Shown piece after piece: positions 37,113 through 48,480 of a DNA stretch of 64,000 nucleotides; position 1 is the stretch's first letter, and each line of letters begins with the position of its first letter. The translations under genes and the position numbers were made by a program. The notes under the pieces were generated by a model. That model saw only the letters and a program-made list of their open reading frames with translations. It was not told the DNA's origin and made no database searches. The stretch comes from Lycorma delicatula (Eukaryota; Arthropoda; Insecta; Hemiptera; Fulgoridae), in assembly GCF_047948215.1 (NCBI RefSeq), contig NC_134455.1, positions 105,666,495 through 105,730,494 of the forward strand, in the 5' to 3' direction.

Positions 37113-37671
37113 TTATGAATAATATTGTTAAAATAAATAATTGTTAACTTACATTTCATTCCTTTCTTTTTGAAGCATTCTTCAAAGACATTGTCGAACA
37201 AATTTTCATTACGTTTATTCTGTAATATACCGGGTGTCTAGATTTGATAGTTCTACCACTATTTATAATACTTTATCTTCTATCGTGTTTTTGTCATCAG
37301 TGATATAACTGTAACAGTGTAATTAATTTTTAAGTAATTCGATCCAGTAGCGCCAAATGAAAACCTCAAATAATATATGAAGTTTTCTTACATTATTACG
37401 TGTAACTTTAGAGACAGTCTATTAGAACCCCACGCGGTTTTTTTTTTTATAAAAGGATAGCTCTCAAAGTGAATCGAGTATTTTCGTTTACGTCTTTTAA
37501 AAACACTTAAAATAAGATTGGGCTTAATAAACACCTGTGCTTTATCAGATTTTCGAGGATCTGAGAAATACCCTCTCTTTTTCTGTTTAGCCACCGGAAC
37601 CACCATAAGATATTACCTCAAAAAATGAATGAGTATGATATGTATGAATGTAACTGAAGTGTAATCTTGTA
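37113..37671. other. AT-rich spacer
   Basis: No gene or repeat was recognised. A minus-strand open frame at 37388-37606 has no family resemblance. Confidence 0.45.
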
Positions 37672-37780
37672 CAGTTTCAAATTGATCTGCAGGCCAGGAT
37701 GGCCTGCAGATCAATTTGAAACTGCAGGCCAGAAGCAATAGAATCTGCAGGCCAGGATGGCCTGCAGATTCTATTGCTTC
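37672..37780. repeat. Paired fold-back, both loops GGA
   Basis: The first hairpin has 25-base arms at 37672-37696 and 37700-37724. The second has 23-base arms at 37732-37754 and 37758-37780. Both loops read GGA, and the innermost 11 arm bases are also the same in both. A 7-base spacer (CAGGCCA) separates them. Every arm is perfect. It lies directly upstream of the R1-like 3' end and creates mirrored open frames on both strands that are not genes. Confidence 0.92.
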
Positions 37781-38540
37781 GGGGAGTGAGAAGAAAATGG
37801 CTGTCGCCGAGATGTTCAGAGCTGGGAACAACAGGTGTTATGCGGCGGAGACTGGACGGTGGATACACCGGCTCATCAGTGACTCATCAGCTGGGTAGAG
37901 CGGAAACACGGTGATACCAATTACGAGCTTACCCAGTTTCTACCAGGGCACGGATGCTTTCAAGATTACTTGTACCGTATGAGTAGCAGTACCACGAGAT
38001 GCTGCTATGATTGTAGGGAGTAGGATACGGAAGAATACGTAGTGTTTTTTTTTTTTTTGCACGAGGTGGAGAGACTTTAGAGCCGCCGTGATGGGCCACG
38101 GTGCAGTAAATATAGGTAATATTATAATTGTGATGTTGGGTGACAGAGATGCTTGGAAGTACTGCGGTGTCAGCTATAATTCGAAATAAGGCAACAGTGG
38201 AGAGGGGCAGGTAGGCTGGAAGACTGCAGTTGAGATGAGGCGGAGTGGACCGATGCCGGACGGCTGAAGGCGGCCAGCGTTAAGGGATGGGTGGAAGGAG
38301 CTCCTCAGAGTCGTCGTTCACCATTGATCCCCTGGGGACGTCCCTCTGGCTATTCTAATTCGGTGACAAGAGCGCCCGGGTAATTGCGCAGGGGCTGTTT
38401 ACATACCATGTGAATTAGGTCTGTCCCCTGCGTGTCTAGAGAAGGGGTTTTTTAGCGGGTAAAAGCCCCGTACTTGCCGTCAGACCGGACCTGGCGGCGG
38501 TTAGCAGAGCTTTTTACTCCCCCTACGGAAAAAACAAACC
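37781..38540 (+). pseudogene. R1-like retrotransposon ORF2 C-terminus and 3' UTR
   Basis: The plus strand reads GRWIHRLISDSSAG, then after a frame change TNYELTQFLPGHGCFQDYLY (near 37917-37975). A Cys-rich block TTRCCYDCRE follows and, beyond a T run at 38046-38060, CTRWRDFRAAVMGHG. This is the zinc-finger-like Cys-Cys-His-Cys end of R1-clade ORF2. The tail to about 38530 is GC-rich and non-coding, ending in an A-rich stretch, as expected for a 3' UTR. The T run sits inside the coding part and must have expanded after insertion. Confidence 0.75.
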
Positions 38541-39369
38541 ACCAAAGAATACTTGTATCCATGATTTAGAATACAAATCCAAATAAAAATAACTGCATTT
38601 ACTAGAATTTGAAACTTCGAAATCAGCTGATTTGCGATGACACGTTAACTACTAGACCTGCCTGATGGGACTACTCAGAAAGACCCTGCAAATTTGAAAC
38701 AGCAAGAGATGTTCCTGTAAATATATCTTTTAGTAGCGTTAAAAAGTTTGGTAAAACCAAGTAAAAAACGTTTTCAAAAAAAATCTTTTTTTATCCAGTC
38801 AAAACTGGCAGTAAGATCTGCAAAATGCAAAGAGTTTTTCATATTCTTACATGTAACTAAGAATTATAATCATATTTGTACCTTATTAATATTATTATTA
38901 TTTGATGTAGATTTTATTTATATTTTTATTAATAAACATAATGGTACCAAAAGTGACTGTATCAAATGGTAATTAAATACTGCAATAATTTTTATCCATA
39001 ATAAATAAATATTACTCTAATATTAAGTTTAATTAGATGATGCAATATTCATGTCAGACTGCTTTAATTTTAAAAATGAAATTTTCTTTTAATAGCACTG
39101 TAGATTTTAAACATTAATTAAGTCAAAATTTTATTTTTGTTTTATTTTATTAAAACAACATCGATTAAATTTGAAGTACGGAAGTAATTACTTTCGCTTG
39201 CGAAAAAACTAATTTTTATATTAGTAGAGATATTTATTGAAATACAGAATCAATAAAAAATGATTAAATCGATACAAAAATGAGTAATTATTTGATTTTA
39301 TTTTTCTCGAAATCAGATTTCTGAAAAATAATTTTTTTTATATTTCTTTATTGTTACTTATTAGAACTC
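38541..39369. other. AT-rich spacer
   Basis: No gene or repeat was recognised. Confidence 0.5.
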
Positions 39370-41025
39370 CCTCTGTGAATAATGAGACCTTGCTGTTGGT
39401 GAAGGAGCTTGAGTGCTCAGTGATACAGAGTAGGTATAGGTAAGGACTGAAGGTGCAGCCATATCGGAGAGGATCTTTTGAGAGCCAGACTAAGGAATGA
39501 TTCCTGAAAGAGAGGAGCAGCTCTTTAGGGCGTTGGTCAGGACGACTTAAACGGCCATATCAACGTCACTCATTCCTCTGAGTACTGCGCAGCTGAAAGC
39601 AATGGAAAACTACAGCTGCTTTTTTTCCAAGAAAATGCATTTTCATATAGCAATGATGGAATGCCTTCCTTGGTAAAATATTCCGGAGGTAAACTAGTCC
39701 CCAGTTCGGATCTCTAGGTGGGGACTACTAAGGAAGGGGTCACCAAAAAATTAAAAAAATAACATTCTACGAGTCGGAGCGTGGAATGTTAGAAATCTAT
39801 AAAGGTTTGTAGGTTAGAAAATTTAAAGAGGGAAATGGATAGAATAAATTTAGATGTAGTAAGAATTAGCGAGGTTCGGTGGGAAGAGGAAAACGACCTT
39901 TGTTCGACGATTTTAGTATAATTAACTCAGCTTCAAGTAATGGGCAGGCAGGACTAGGTTTCGTAATGAACTAGAAAGAGAGTTGAGTATTTCAAAATGC
40001 ATAGCTTTAGAATCATTGTAATAAGGATAAAATCAAAAGCTAAACCGACAACTAGTTAACAATAGTTGTCGGCTTATAGACGTTAACGTCTATAAGCCTA
40101 CAAGCGCTCATGATGATGATGAGGTAGTGTGTGCATACGAAGAAATAACGAAGCAATTAAATACATAATAGGAGATGAACATTTTTAATAATAGTTGGAT
40201 TATTGGAATGCAAGCATTGGAAAAGGCAAGGAAGGAAATATAGTGGGTGAATACGGGCTGGGTAAAAGGAATGAAAGAGGGAACCGACTTATAGGGTCTT
40301 GCACGAAGTATAATTTAGTAATTGCCAACACCCACTTTATGCTAGAACTACCGCATGAAAATAAACAAGACAAAACGAAAGTAATGAAATGTAGTAGAAA
40401 AAACGAAGATGGACCACTGAATGTGAAAATAGGAGGAGAAAAGATTATGGAGAAAAATTTTGTTATTTGGGAAATAGAATTATTAAAGATGGCCGAATCA
40501 GGAGCGATATAAAATGCCGAATAGCATAGGCGAAACGAGCCTTCAGTCAGAAATATAATTTGTTTACATCAAAAATTAATTTAAATGTCAGGAACATTTT
40601 TGAACGTATATGAAGCGTCGCCTTATATGGAAGTGAAACTTGGACGATCGGAGTACTTGTAAAGAAAAGATTAGAAGCTTTTGAAATGTGGTGCTATAGA
40701 AGAATGTTAAAAATCAAATGGGTGGATAAAGTCAGAAATAAGCGGTGTTGTGGAAAATCGATGAAGAAAGAAGCATTTGGAAAAATATAGTTAAAAGAAG
40801 AGACAGACTTATAGGCCACATACTAAGGCATCCTGGAATAGTCGCTTTAATATTAGAGGGTCAGGTAGAAGGAAAAAATTGTGCAGCCAGGCAACATTTG
40901 GAATATGTAAAACAAATTGTTAGGGATGTTAGATATAGGAGGTATACCGAAATGAAACGACTAGCACTAGATAGGGAATCTCTGAGAGCTGCATCGAATC
41001 AGTCAAATGACTGAAGAAAAAAAAA
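39370..41025 (+). mobile_element. RTE-clade retrotransposon, internally deleted copy
   Basis: The 5' leader, the endonuclease start and the 3' end align with the element at 20.90-24.21 kb, including the A-rich tail. About 1.6 kb is missing inside: the endonuclease (to about 40340) is joined directly to sequence that in the long copy lies near 23510, after the FADD catalytic motif. The core reverse transcriptase is therefore absent. Remaining pieces include WNASIGKGKEGNIVGEYG (about 40205-40260) and a C-terminal stretch ending LRAASNQSND at 41014. Some sites keep the ancestral codon where the long copy is mutated. A convincing target-site duplication was not found. Confidence 0.88.
40045..40096. 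repeat. Paired fold-back inside the RTE copy, shared core GTTAAC
   Basis: The first hairpin has 10-base arms (40045-40054 and 40063-40072) with loop GTTAACAA. The second has 9-base arms (40073-40081 and 40088-40096) around GTTAAC. The long RTE copy (about 21632-21663) has a single plain stretch here. Written as X-L-Y with L = GTTAAC, that plain stretch predicts X-L-X'-Y'-L-Y. The observed sequence agrees except for two T bases missing from the first X. Confidence 0.9.
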
Positions 41026-41589
41026 CACATATTAAAAATGATGTTTTTTTGACCATAAATATTTCTATTTTATTTTTTCATAATAAACAAAAGAAAATAC
41101 TGAGAGAGAAGTAATTCATTTACGTTTTAACTTTGTAGAAGTTGCCTATAAAGCTACATGGAGAAATGATAGAGTAAACTAAAACAAGAAGGCGGTGGGA
41201 TTATTGTAGAGATACAGATGTCATCAAAACGTCTGCAGGGGTCAGGGTAACAAATGATGTGGTTTCTAAGATAAATGACATAAGAGATAATACCTGATTG
41301 CACAGTATATACTTCGTTCAAACCTCTTTTAGATATCACACAATGCTAGTCAATGTACTCTATTTTTACTCGAATATATTTTTGTTTTTTACAGTTATTT
41401 AAATAGAAAACATGATCTTTTTCTTAAGATAACTCTTTTTTTTAATAATAATAATATTTCAGTTATGTATTCGATTTGTAAATTATTTTATTAATAAATT
41501 AAAATATATCGATCTTAATTGCACTGTAAATAAAATATTTTTTTATGATATTTTACCGTTAAAAATTTCGTTAACATGATATTTATGAC

Positions 41590-41628
<39 letters not shown>

Positions 41629-43708
41629 GAGCGGTATATTTTAAAGAATGATGACTTACTGATTCCATGAGGCATATTTTGGGTAATTATTTTAGGTGTA
41701 ATTCATTAATAAGACATAATAATATTTACTTAAACTGTTTTTCTTCTAAATCTGTATGTATAAATTTGACAATTATTTTAATTGTTTAATAGTTTAATCA
41801 TAGATATTTATAAAATTTGTATTCAGTTAGAAATAAAAAATTTATTTTTACTTTCATGGTAGCTCTACGTAGCTAACAAAGTATGTTGGAAGTTTTTAAA
41901 ATCTAAAGTAAAAATACATTAACATTTTTTGCCTAATTTTTATCTAATTTCCTGATCATTTAAATTATTAGAATTTCCTAATCATTTACTTAAGAACTCG
42001 TCGGTCAGGGTTCCACCCCATGGACCCCACTGTGTTTTTTATCTTCATGCTTATGAGAATAATGCTGATAAATAAAAATTAAAACCTGAAAGGCACTCTT
42101 TCCTCCAACGTTTCCTTCGTTCTTGACGTAGAAGCTCTGATGCACTCTTGCTGTAGACGAAGCTCCCGTTGCTCAGGTATTTCCGACGCACGGGTGGTTT
42201 TTTTTTTTTTTTTGACCGCCGGAGTTATTTGACCAGTTCACTTTTACCTTTATGTGAACGTGTTAGATACACAATTTCATCAATATGAATTCGTGAGGAA
42301 TTTAACTGCAACTCGCGTTGCAAATTTATTGCAGCTCAAATCTGGGTGTACCCTCTCGGTCAACAACTAGCCGAGACGCATGCACTTCCGCTGTTTCAAA
42401 CGACCGAGATACTCTCAGTATTTTAGCAGATACGAATAATAAGAAAGGTTACTTCTATTTCTTGAAGGTATAACATTTTAACTTTTGACAGTCCACTATC
42501 AACAACCAAAACAAACAATAACGTTAACAATAACACATAAACGTTTGCTAAATGTTCTAATTTATACTAATTACAACAAAAATAGTAAAAATAATTTAAT
42601 AATAAACAAAATATTAAAATATTTCATGTTTTACAGGTTAGATTAGATGATTAGTTTATAGATCTGAACTAAGATATGTTTTTCTTTTAGCATAATAACA
42701 GAAACGTAATGAAGTAAAAGAACTAATCTTTTTTCTTTAATGATTATCTTTAATATCTTAACCCTTATTATAATAAGGAATATCATGATTACTCTAATTG
42801 GAAATAATGACCAGCCTCTAATGTATAATTTTAAAAAGTTTTATTAATATCTGTCCAGTAGTTTTTTAGTGATGCGCGGACAGGGACGACCAAATATAAA
42901 TTTATTATATGTATACATTATAATTTTATACATATAAATTTTTGTTACTCTGCCAGTTATATTTTCATCGTTGTTCTTATTTATGTATTAGACGAGAATT
43001 TCAGTGTATTTGAAATTTACTGTGAACAAAAACCGTTAGTATCTTTATTTATAAACTAGTTCTTTTATGTCGACCCATATATCTACATTTAGTTTAGAAA
43101 TACTCCTGTGCTACTGGTACCTTTATCTGCTTAGTTTATATTTTATTGTTCTTTTGCACAAGACTTTATACTTTGTTTTGAACTACATAAAATTTGTTTC
43201 TTTCTTTACTTGTGTTGTTTAAACAATTAAAATCCTTTTTTCGACACTGTACTTATCGTACGTACTTCTCAATATTTCAACTCATCACAATTTCTTGTGC
43301 GGTACTTGATAATGCATCAGAAAAATTCAGTTTTTTAAAGAATTAATATAGTATTTGATAGTTTATTTTCAACATAGTAATTAATGCCAGTAGCATTTAT
43401 GACCGTATATCTATACATTTAAAAAATTATTCATATGGATTTGTTTTCTACGTTTTATGTTTTGCTAGACTGACACTTATTATGTAAAAATATAATAGTC
43501 AAAAAAATGCGATGATACGCAATATTTTTACATAAATCAATCATTTTTACAAGGTAGAACCAATTCTAAATTCTACGAAAATTTCCCTTTTTTTAATATA
43601 AATTTTTGCAAACAGTCTATGTTTCGCCAATTATAACCGTCATCTATTAATTACTCCGTAATAACGCTGAAAATACTCGATCTATACCTCCTGTATATTT
43701 GCAATTGC
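41026..43708. other. AT-rich spacer with one GC-richer patch
   Basis: No gene is recognised. A TA run lies near 41594-41624. Between about 41995 and 42440 the sequence is GC-richer and holds a T run (near 42199-42214) flanked by GTGG and GACCGCCGG, possibly the tail of an old minus-strand retroelement. Confidence 0.45.
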
Positions 43709-44250
43709 AAAGGACACTAAAAAGTTTTACAATATGATGGAACGGAAAATCACAGGCTGTTACAAGTTAGCGCGTATTTTAACAGATCCCAACCTGCATT
43801 GTAGCTACTCTATTCACTGTTTCAGTGTCATTTACTTTTTAGCTGTGTTAGTGAAAAGATTTAGTGGTGTAGTCATGGTTGAAAATTAAATACCGGTAAA
43901 TTTTGTACTCCATTTTTGCAATTAATAAGCATTTTGAGGAAATGGCTGTTGTGCTAGGAGAGATTTGTCCTCATCGTACAGCAGTAGTTAGGTGGTATCG
44001 AAAGTTTGAGAGAAGAAATTTTGGTCTTGAGGACGCTATAAGGTCAGATCGGTCGTCTTCTATTGTGACTGAAGGAAACATCGCTACAGTACCAAAAGTG
44101 CTTGATTGAGATGTTCTTATGACCTACCAACAAGTAGAAGTATCCTTGGGCATTAATGCCAACAGTTCGTACTATTCTGCTAGAATACTTTCAAGGTAGA
44201 AAGCTTTGTACCCACTGGATATTGACATTTTGGATTCAGGAACGTTGTAA
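43709..44250 (+). pseudogene. Mariner-clade transposase, N-terminal half, decayed
   Basis: The left end, AAAGGACACTAAAAAGTTTT at 43709, matches the probable terminal repeat at 35605. The plus strand then shows an N-terminal DNA-binding region: VLGEICPHRTAVVRWYRKFE (about 43938-44000), NFGLEDAIRSDRSSS, VTEGNIATVPKVLD, then a TGA at 44107-44109. After this stop MTYQQVEVSLGINAN and KALYPLDI follow. The catalytic DDE part is absent, because sequence of repeat family T follows. It belongs with the 35.6 kb piece to one mariner family, but the two are halves of different insertions. Confidence 0.8.
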
Positions 44251-44425
44251 TATGTAGTTATGCATCTCCCGTTTGAGAGCCCTCATTGAGAACTTTTCTA
44301 CAATATATCATAAGTGGTACTTTTGATTTAAATGTTATGTACTTTTGATTTTAAACAAATATGTAAATATAATTTAACAGGCGTACAAGAAAGTCATGTG
44401 TTGTCCATATCAGATTTTTTAAGAA
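44240..44425 (+). repeat. Interspersed repeat family T, partial copy
   Basis: AGCCCTCATTGAGAACTTTT and the following ATATATCATAAGTGGTACTT match 46888-46930. GGCGTACAAGAAAGTCATGTG near 44380 (read without its last base) matches the ends near 47201 and 47664. No coding capacity. Confidence 0.6.
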
Positions 44426-45379
44426 CATTTTTCCTGTTATTATGTTACGTTTATTATGTTATAATAATTAATAGTAAATGCTCTAAAATGGGTAAAATTT
44501 GTGAAAATAATACATAAAATACTTCCCGATGTTAACTGTCGAAACTAGTTTAAGAATATGAATTTAAATAAAAAATTCCCAGCAATTTTAAATAAAAATT
44601 AATAAAACCTATTTAGTATTTGAACACGTATATTTAAATGCAAACTGCTACGATATTATGTAAATTTCCGGTATTTATACAGCAGCTAACTTTCCCTTCC
44701 AGTGGAAAAGTTTATATCTTTTACACCTACCTTTAAGACAATTTAAAATAAAGTATTTTTTCTTTTAAAAAATAGTTTTTTTTTTACAATTGCTAACACG
44801 TTAAATATTATTTTTTTGTTAATTCTAAATAAACTATAAGAAAAATGAATATTTACTTGAAGAAAACAATATTTATTAATACTAGTTCCAAAAAACACCA
44901 TTTTTTTTAAAAATTATAAAATTAAATAAATAAATAAAAATCATAGTAAATAAAAGAAGGAATAAAAATAATATCAAAAATATGTATCGGTTTATGGTCA
45001 ATTTCCTAAAAACTGATAAAGAGATTCAAGAAAAATTCGAATTTTAAGAATTCTTTTAAAAAACAGTTCTTGATTAATTTTCAATTCTGATAAAAATGTT
45101 TAACCTGAAATGACAGTAATGTCGGTTATGTGAATTAAAAAAGATTTTCTAATAACTTAATTTTAAATGATACCCTGAAATAATTAATGAGAATTATTTC
45201 TATCTGGATTAAGATTTGTGGGGAAGCAAAAAACAGTAAAAATTTGGAAAAAATCTCCCATTCGCAGTGATAGAGTTTCTTTTTAAACTGCTTTTTTTAG
45301 AACCTGCAATGAGTTAAGATCTTCTTAGCGTATGGCTAGTTAAATGAAAAATACATCTTAATACTGCAAAGTCGAGTCA
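44426..45379. other. AT-rich spacer
   Basis: No gene or repeat was recognised. Confidence 0.5.
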
Positions 45380-46500
45380 TGTGACGTTTGCTATGAGGAG
45401 GGAAGTTTGCCTACGATTCCGCCTAGATGGAATTCACATCCCTCATTCGGACATCGTACAGTACTTAGGACTTCATTTGGACCGCCGCTAAACATGGAAT
45501 AATCACGTGAAAGAAAAAAGGAAACAAACTAATATCAATCTTAGCTTGCTTGTTATTAGGAAGAAGGTCCATGTTATCGTTACATAACAAGTTGTTGTGC
45601 AAGGCATTTTTAACGCCAACATTGGCCTACGAGATACAACTTTGGGGAACGGAAAGCAATAGCATCATCGACATCATCTAAAGGCTCCAGAACAAAGTGC
45701 TGAGGAATATTTCGGAGGCGCCATGGTTTGCAAAGAACAAGGAGATCCACCATTACTTAGGAATGCCATCTATTCGTGTAGAAATCAACCGGCTAAGTTC
45801 AAAGTATCTACTTAAGCTTAAACCGCACGAAAACCATCCGGCTGTTTGTTACCTTTTGGATAATAGTGAAGATGTTAGACGACTGAAGATGCTGAATGTG
45901 TTGGATCTAGAGGCCGTTGTGCATTGAATATAATCCTTTTGTTACTGAAATCTTTGCAGATGCTGTTTACGAATAATTTTAATTTAATAATATGAATTCT
46001 TTTTTTTTGTTGTTTATGAATTGTTTAAGTTTTGTGGTCTTAACTTTGTTTCGTATATGTGACCAGTGTTAATTTGTTATATGTCTTCTTTTTTGTTATG
46101 GATGACTTGTGACAATTTTTTTATGCTCAATTGCTTTTCTGTTTTGTTAACCATTTAATCTTATTTTTCTCAGCACCTATGTATGTTAGCACTTAACGTT
46201 TTTGTTAACTGTTATTTTTCGAATTGTTTGTACTTTGTTACGCTTAGTTATATTTTTATCCGTTATACATTTTATTTTACTATAAAATGTTTAAAAATTT
46301 TATAGTAAGTACATTTAACATTTTAGTAGTAATGTAAGTAACATAGTAATGTAAGTAACATTTTATAGTAGTTTAGTTTCGGGATGTATCACTGGATGTC
46401 TCCCTTTCACGTCATTATTAGTTATTACACTGTACAATTTAGTTATAGTTTCATTGTTCAGGAAACTGACTATAAATAAATTAGTACACACAAAAAAAGA
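45380..46500 (+). pseudogene. Jockey-type ORF2 C-terminus with 3' UTR, remnant B
   Basis: The plus strand reads HSDIVQYLGLHLDRR (near 45440-45490), then after stops NVLDLEAVVH at the end of an open frame 45697-45927. That frame contains SEAPWFAKNKEIHHYLGMPS and LLDNSEDVRRLK. This order is the C-terminal region of Jockey-clade reverse transcriptase proteins, after the polymerase domain. It continues through a T-rich non-coding tail and ends in an A-rich stretch near 46490. The catalytic part is missing, as usual for 5'-truncated insertions. The last 77 codons are uninterrupted. Confidence 0.8.
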
Positions 46501-46554
46501 GAAAAAAAACGTTTTTCAATAGCATCATTTCCACGCTACTTTTTATTTATTTTT

Positions 46555-47242
46555 ACTTCCTAGTACGAAGCAAAGGAAGTATTGTGATCGCAAAAAATTT
46601 TGGTTCTCCGATTTCAATGGAAATATCCATTTTCACCATCAACGAATCCATTTTGACTAGTATCGGTGTGACATCTGTACGTACGTATGTACCTATGTAG
46701 GAAGAATGTATCTCAATTAATTCAAAAACAATTAGCCGTAGGATCTAGACATTCTGAATTTATTACTGTTGTAATATCTGTTTGTGCACCTTTCTTTTTG
46801 ATTGCAATCGACTGGATCAAAAGTGTCCAAAAAATCCAAAATCCAAAACATTTGGATTTTGGACTTTCTCTTAACTGCAGTAATAAGCCCTCATTGAGAG
46901 CTTTTCAACGATATATCACACGTGGTACTTAATTTCACTGGTTACAGATTTATAGCCAAATAAAATTTTAATTAATGAAATATTTAGATCTTACAAGGAA
47001 AAGATACATAGGTTTGAATCCGACTTCAATTTCGTTTTTTAATTTAATTTAAATAAATTTATTTATTAACATCTGATTGCAAAAAAGATTTTTACAGTAA
47101 ATAATAATTCAATAATAGCAATAAAAAAAAATCAGAAGTTATTAATGAAATAAAATTTTATATACTTTTAAAAATGTGTATGTATAATTTAATATGCGTA
47201 CAATGAAGTTATGGGTTGTCCACATCAGATTTGGGGAAACAT
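46555..47242 (+). repeat. Interspersed repeat family T, longest copy
   Basis: It starts near ACTTCCTAGTACGAAGCAAA and has the blocks GTGATCGCAAAAAATTT, GGAAATATCCATTTTCACC and GTACGTACGTATGTACC. A middle part holds AGCCCTCATTGAGAGCTTTT, and the end near 47201-47242 reads GCGTACAATGAAGTTATGG. Pieces recur at 36345, 44240 and 47664. An open frame at 46687-46932 has no recognisable domain. The family is dispersed and seems non-coding. Confidence 0.65.
46835..46863. repeat. Single perfect fold-back inside a repeat copy, loop ACA
   Basis: Thirteen-base arms at 46835-46847 and 46851-46863 around a 3-base loop, inside family T. Confidence 0.85.
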
Positions 47243-47663
47243 CTGATTATTTAACATTAATTGAAACTTATGATTCAGAATCGTATTATTTTTTATTATG
47301 CATTTGTTTCACTCTACTTGGTAATAAATATAATTAAAAATCTTCTCCTGTTTCGTTGTGTTTTATTTTTCACCATCATTTATTTTGTTTATAGTTACAT
47401 CATAATAATTTTAAAAACATAGTATTAGATACAGATAAAACTTACATTTATTTAAAGAGTAATAAAGAGGCTTTTACTTTAACCTAATATTTCTGGTAAG
47501 ATTGTTGAATTAATAATTGCATAAATATTTGGTGTTAATAAAAACTATTATTTTAGCAGTTGTGTAACTATCAACTTTTATTAAAGAATTTGAGGATCGT
47601 ATCTCACTTTAAAATGAAATAAGTTTAAATTAAGTGCAGCAAAAATTGTATATGCAATTAAAT

Positions 47664-47769
47664 AGGCGTACAAGGAAGTCATGTGGTTTCCACATCAGAT
47701 TTATATATATATAGGTATCATATTATCTTATATGTATGTATATATATATACATATAAGATAATATGATA
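47664..47769. repeat. Family T end fragment and AT-rich inverted repeat
   Basis: GGCGTACAAGGAAGTCATGT at 47664 is the end piece of repeat family T. Just after it lie 22-base inverted arms at 47716-47737 and 47748-47769 with a 10-base AT loop. The arms are perfect but AT-rich. Confidence 0.65.
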
Positions 47770-47929
47770 AGGTTTTCAAACAAGCTCAGTATTTGTAATG
47801 AACTCTTAAGATCAGTTACATGTTATGATGCCAGATGTGGGGTTATAAAATTGATGATACTTTGAATTTTATTCAGGGTTTTTTTTTTAAATTTTAAAAT
47901 TAAATTTATTAATTTTTTAATTTTAAGAC

Positions 47930-48480
47930 GTTAGAGGCTTTGTTGGTTGTTAGATAGAAACTCGCATCTGTCATTTTCCAATAAACCTTTGATATACAAG
48001 GTGATTTTAAAACCGGTTTGGACATATCTCATACTGTTATGGGGAACGACTTCCAAAAGTAACCTTGAAATTATACATCGTTTTCAAACAAGTTGGCAAG
48101 ATCCAGTGCAGGGGCACCATGGTTCGCTCGGAATGAGGAAATTCACAACTTATGTTGGATTGTCTTATGTTCGCGACGAGATAAAACGGTTCGGTTTAAG
48201 TTACAGACAGCGAAGAGACAGTCACGTAAACCTTTAAGCAGTTAATCTCCTAAACAATAGTGAAGATGTCCGGCAACCGAAATACCAACGCGTGCTGGAC
48301 TAGGGATATCTGAGTGGCACTTGAACTGGTTTGGTATCAGCCATGTAATAAACGTCTTACCATGTCTTAATGGGAAGCCTAGCGCCCTTCTATTTCTTTT
48401 CGTGAACCTGTTATGCTATTATTGTTTACTTCTATAGATTGTTATAATTTTATGGATTCTTTTTCGTTTTTCTTTCACTA
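47930..48480 (+). pseudogene. Jockey-type ORF2 C-terminus, remnant C
   Basis: An open frame at 47947-48237 includes VILKPVWTYLILLWGTTSKS and NLEIIHRFQTSW, the part of Jockey ORF2 just after the polymerase domain. YVRDEIKRFG and, after a stop, VNLLNNSEDVRQPK follow near 48240-48285. The rest is the presumed 3' UTR. It is a separate, older insertion than remnant B. Confidence 0.75.

Noticed and set aside
37613..37898. Mirrored open frames on both strands
   Set aside because: They come from the perfect inverted arms of the paired fold-back.
39355..41040. Target-site duplication for the short RTE copy
   Set aside because: Only a weak TTATTA/ATATTA resemblance exists at the edges.
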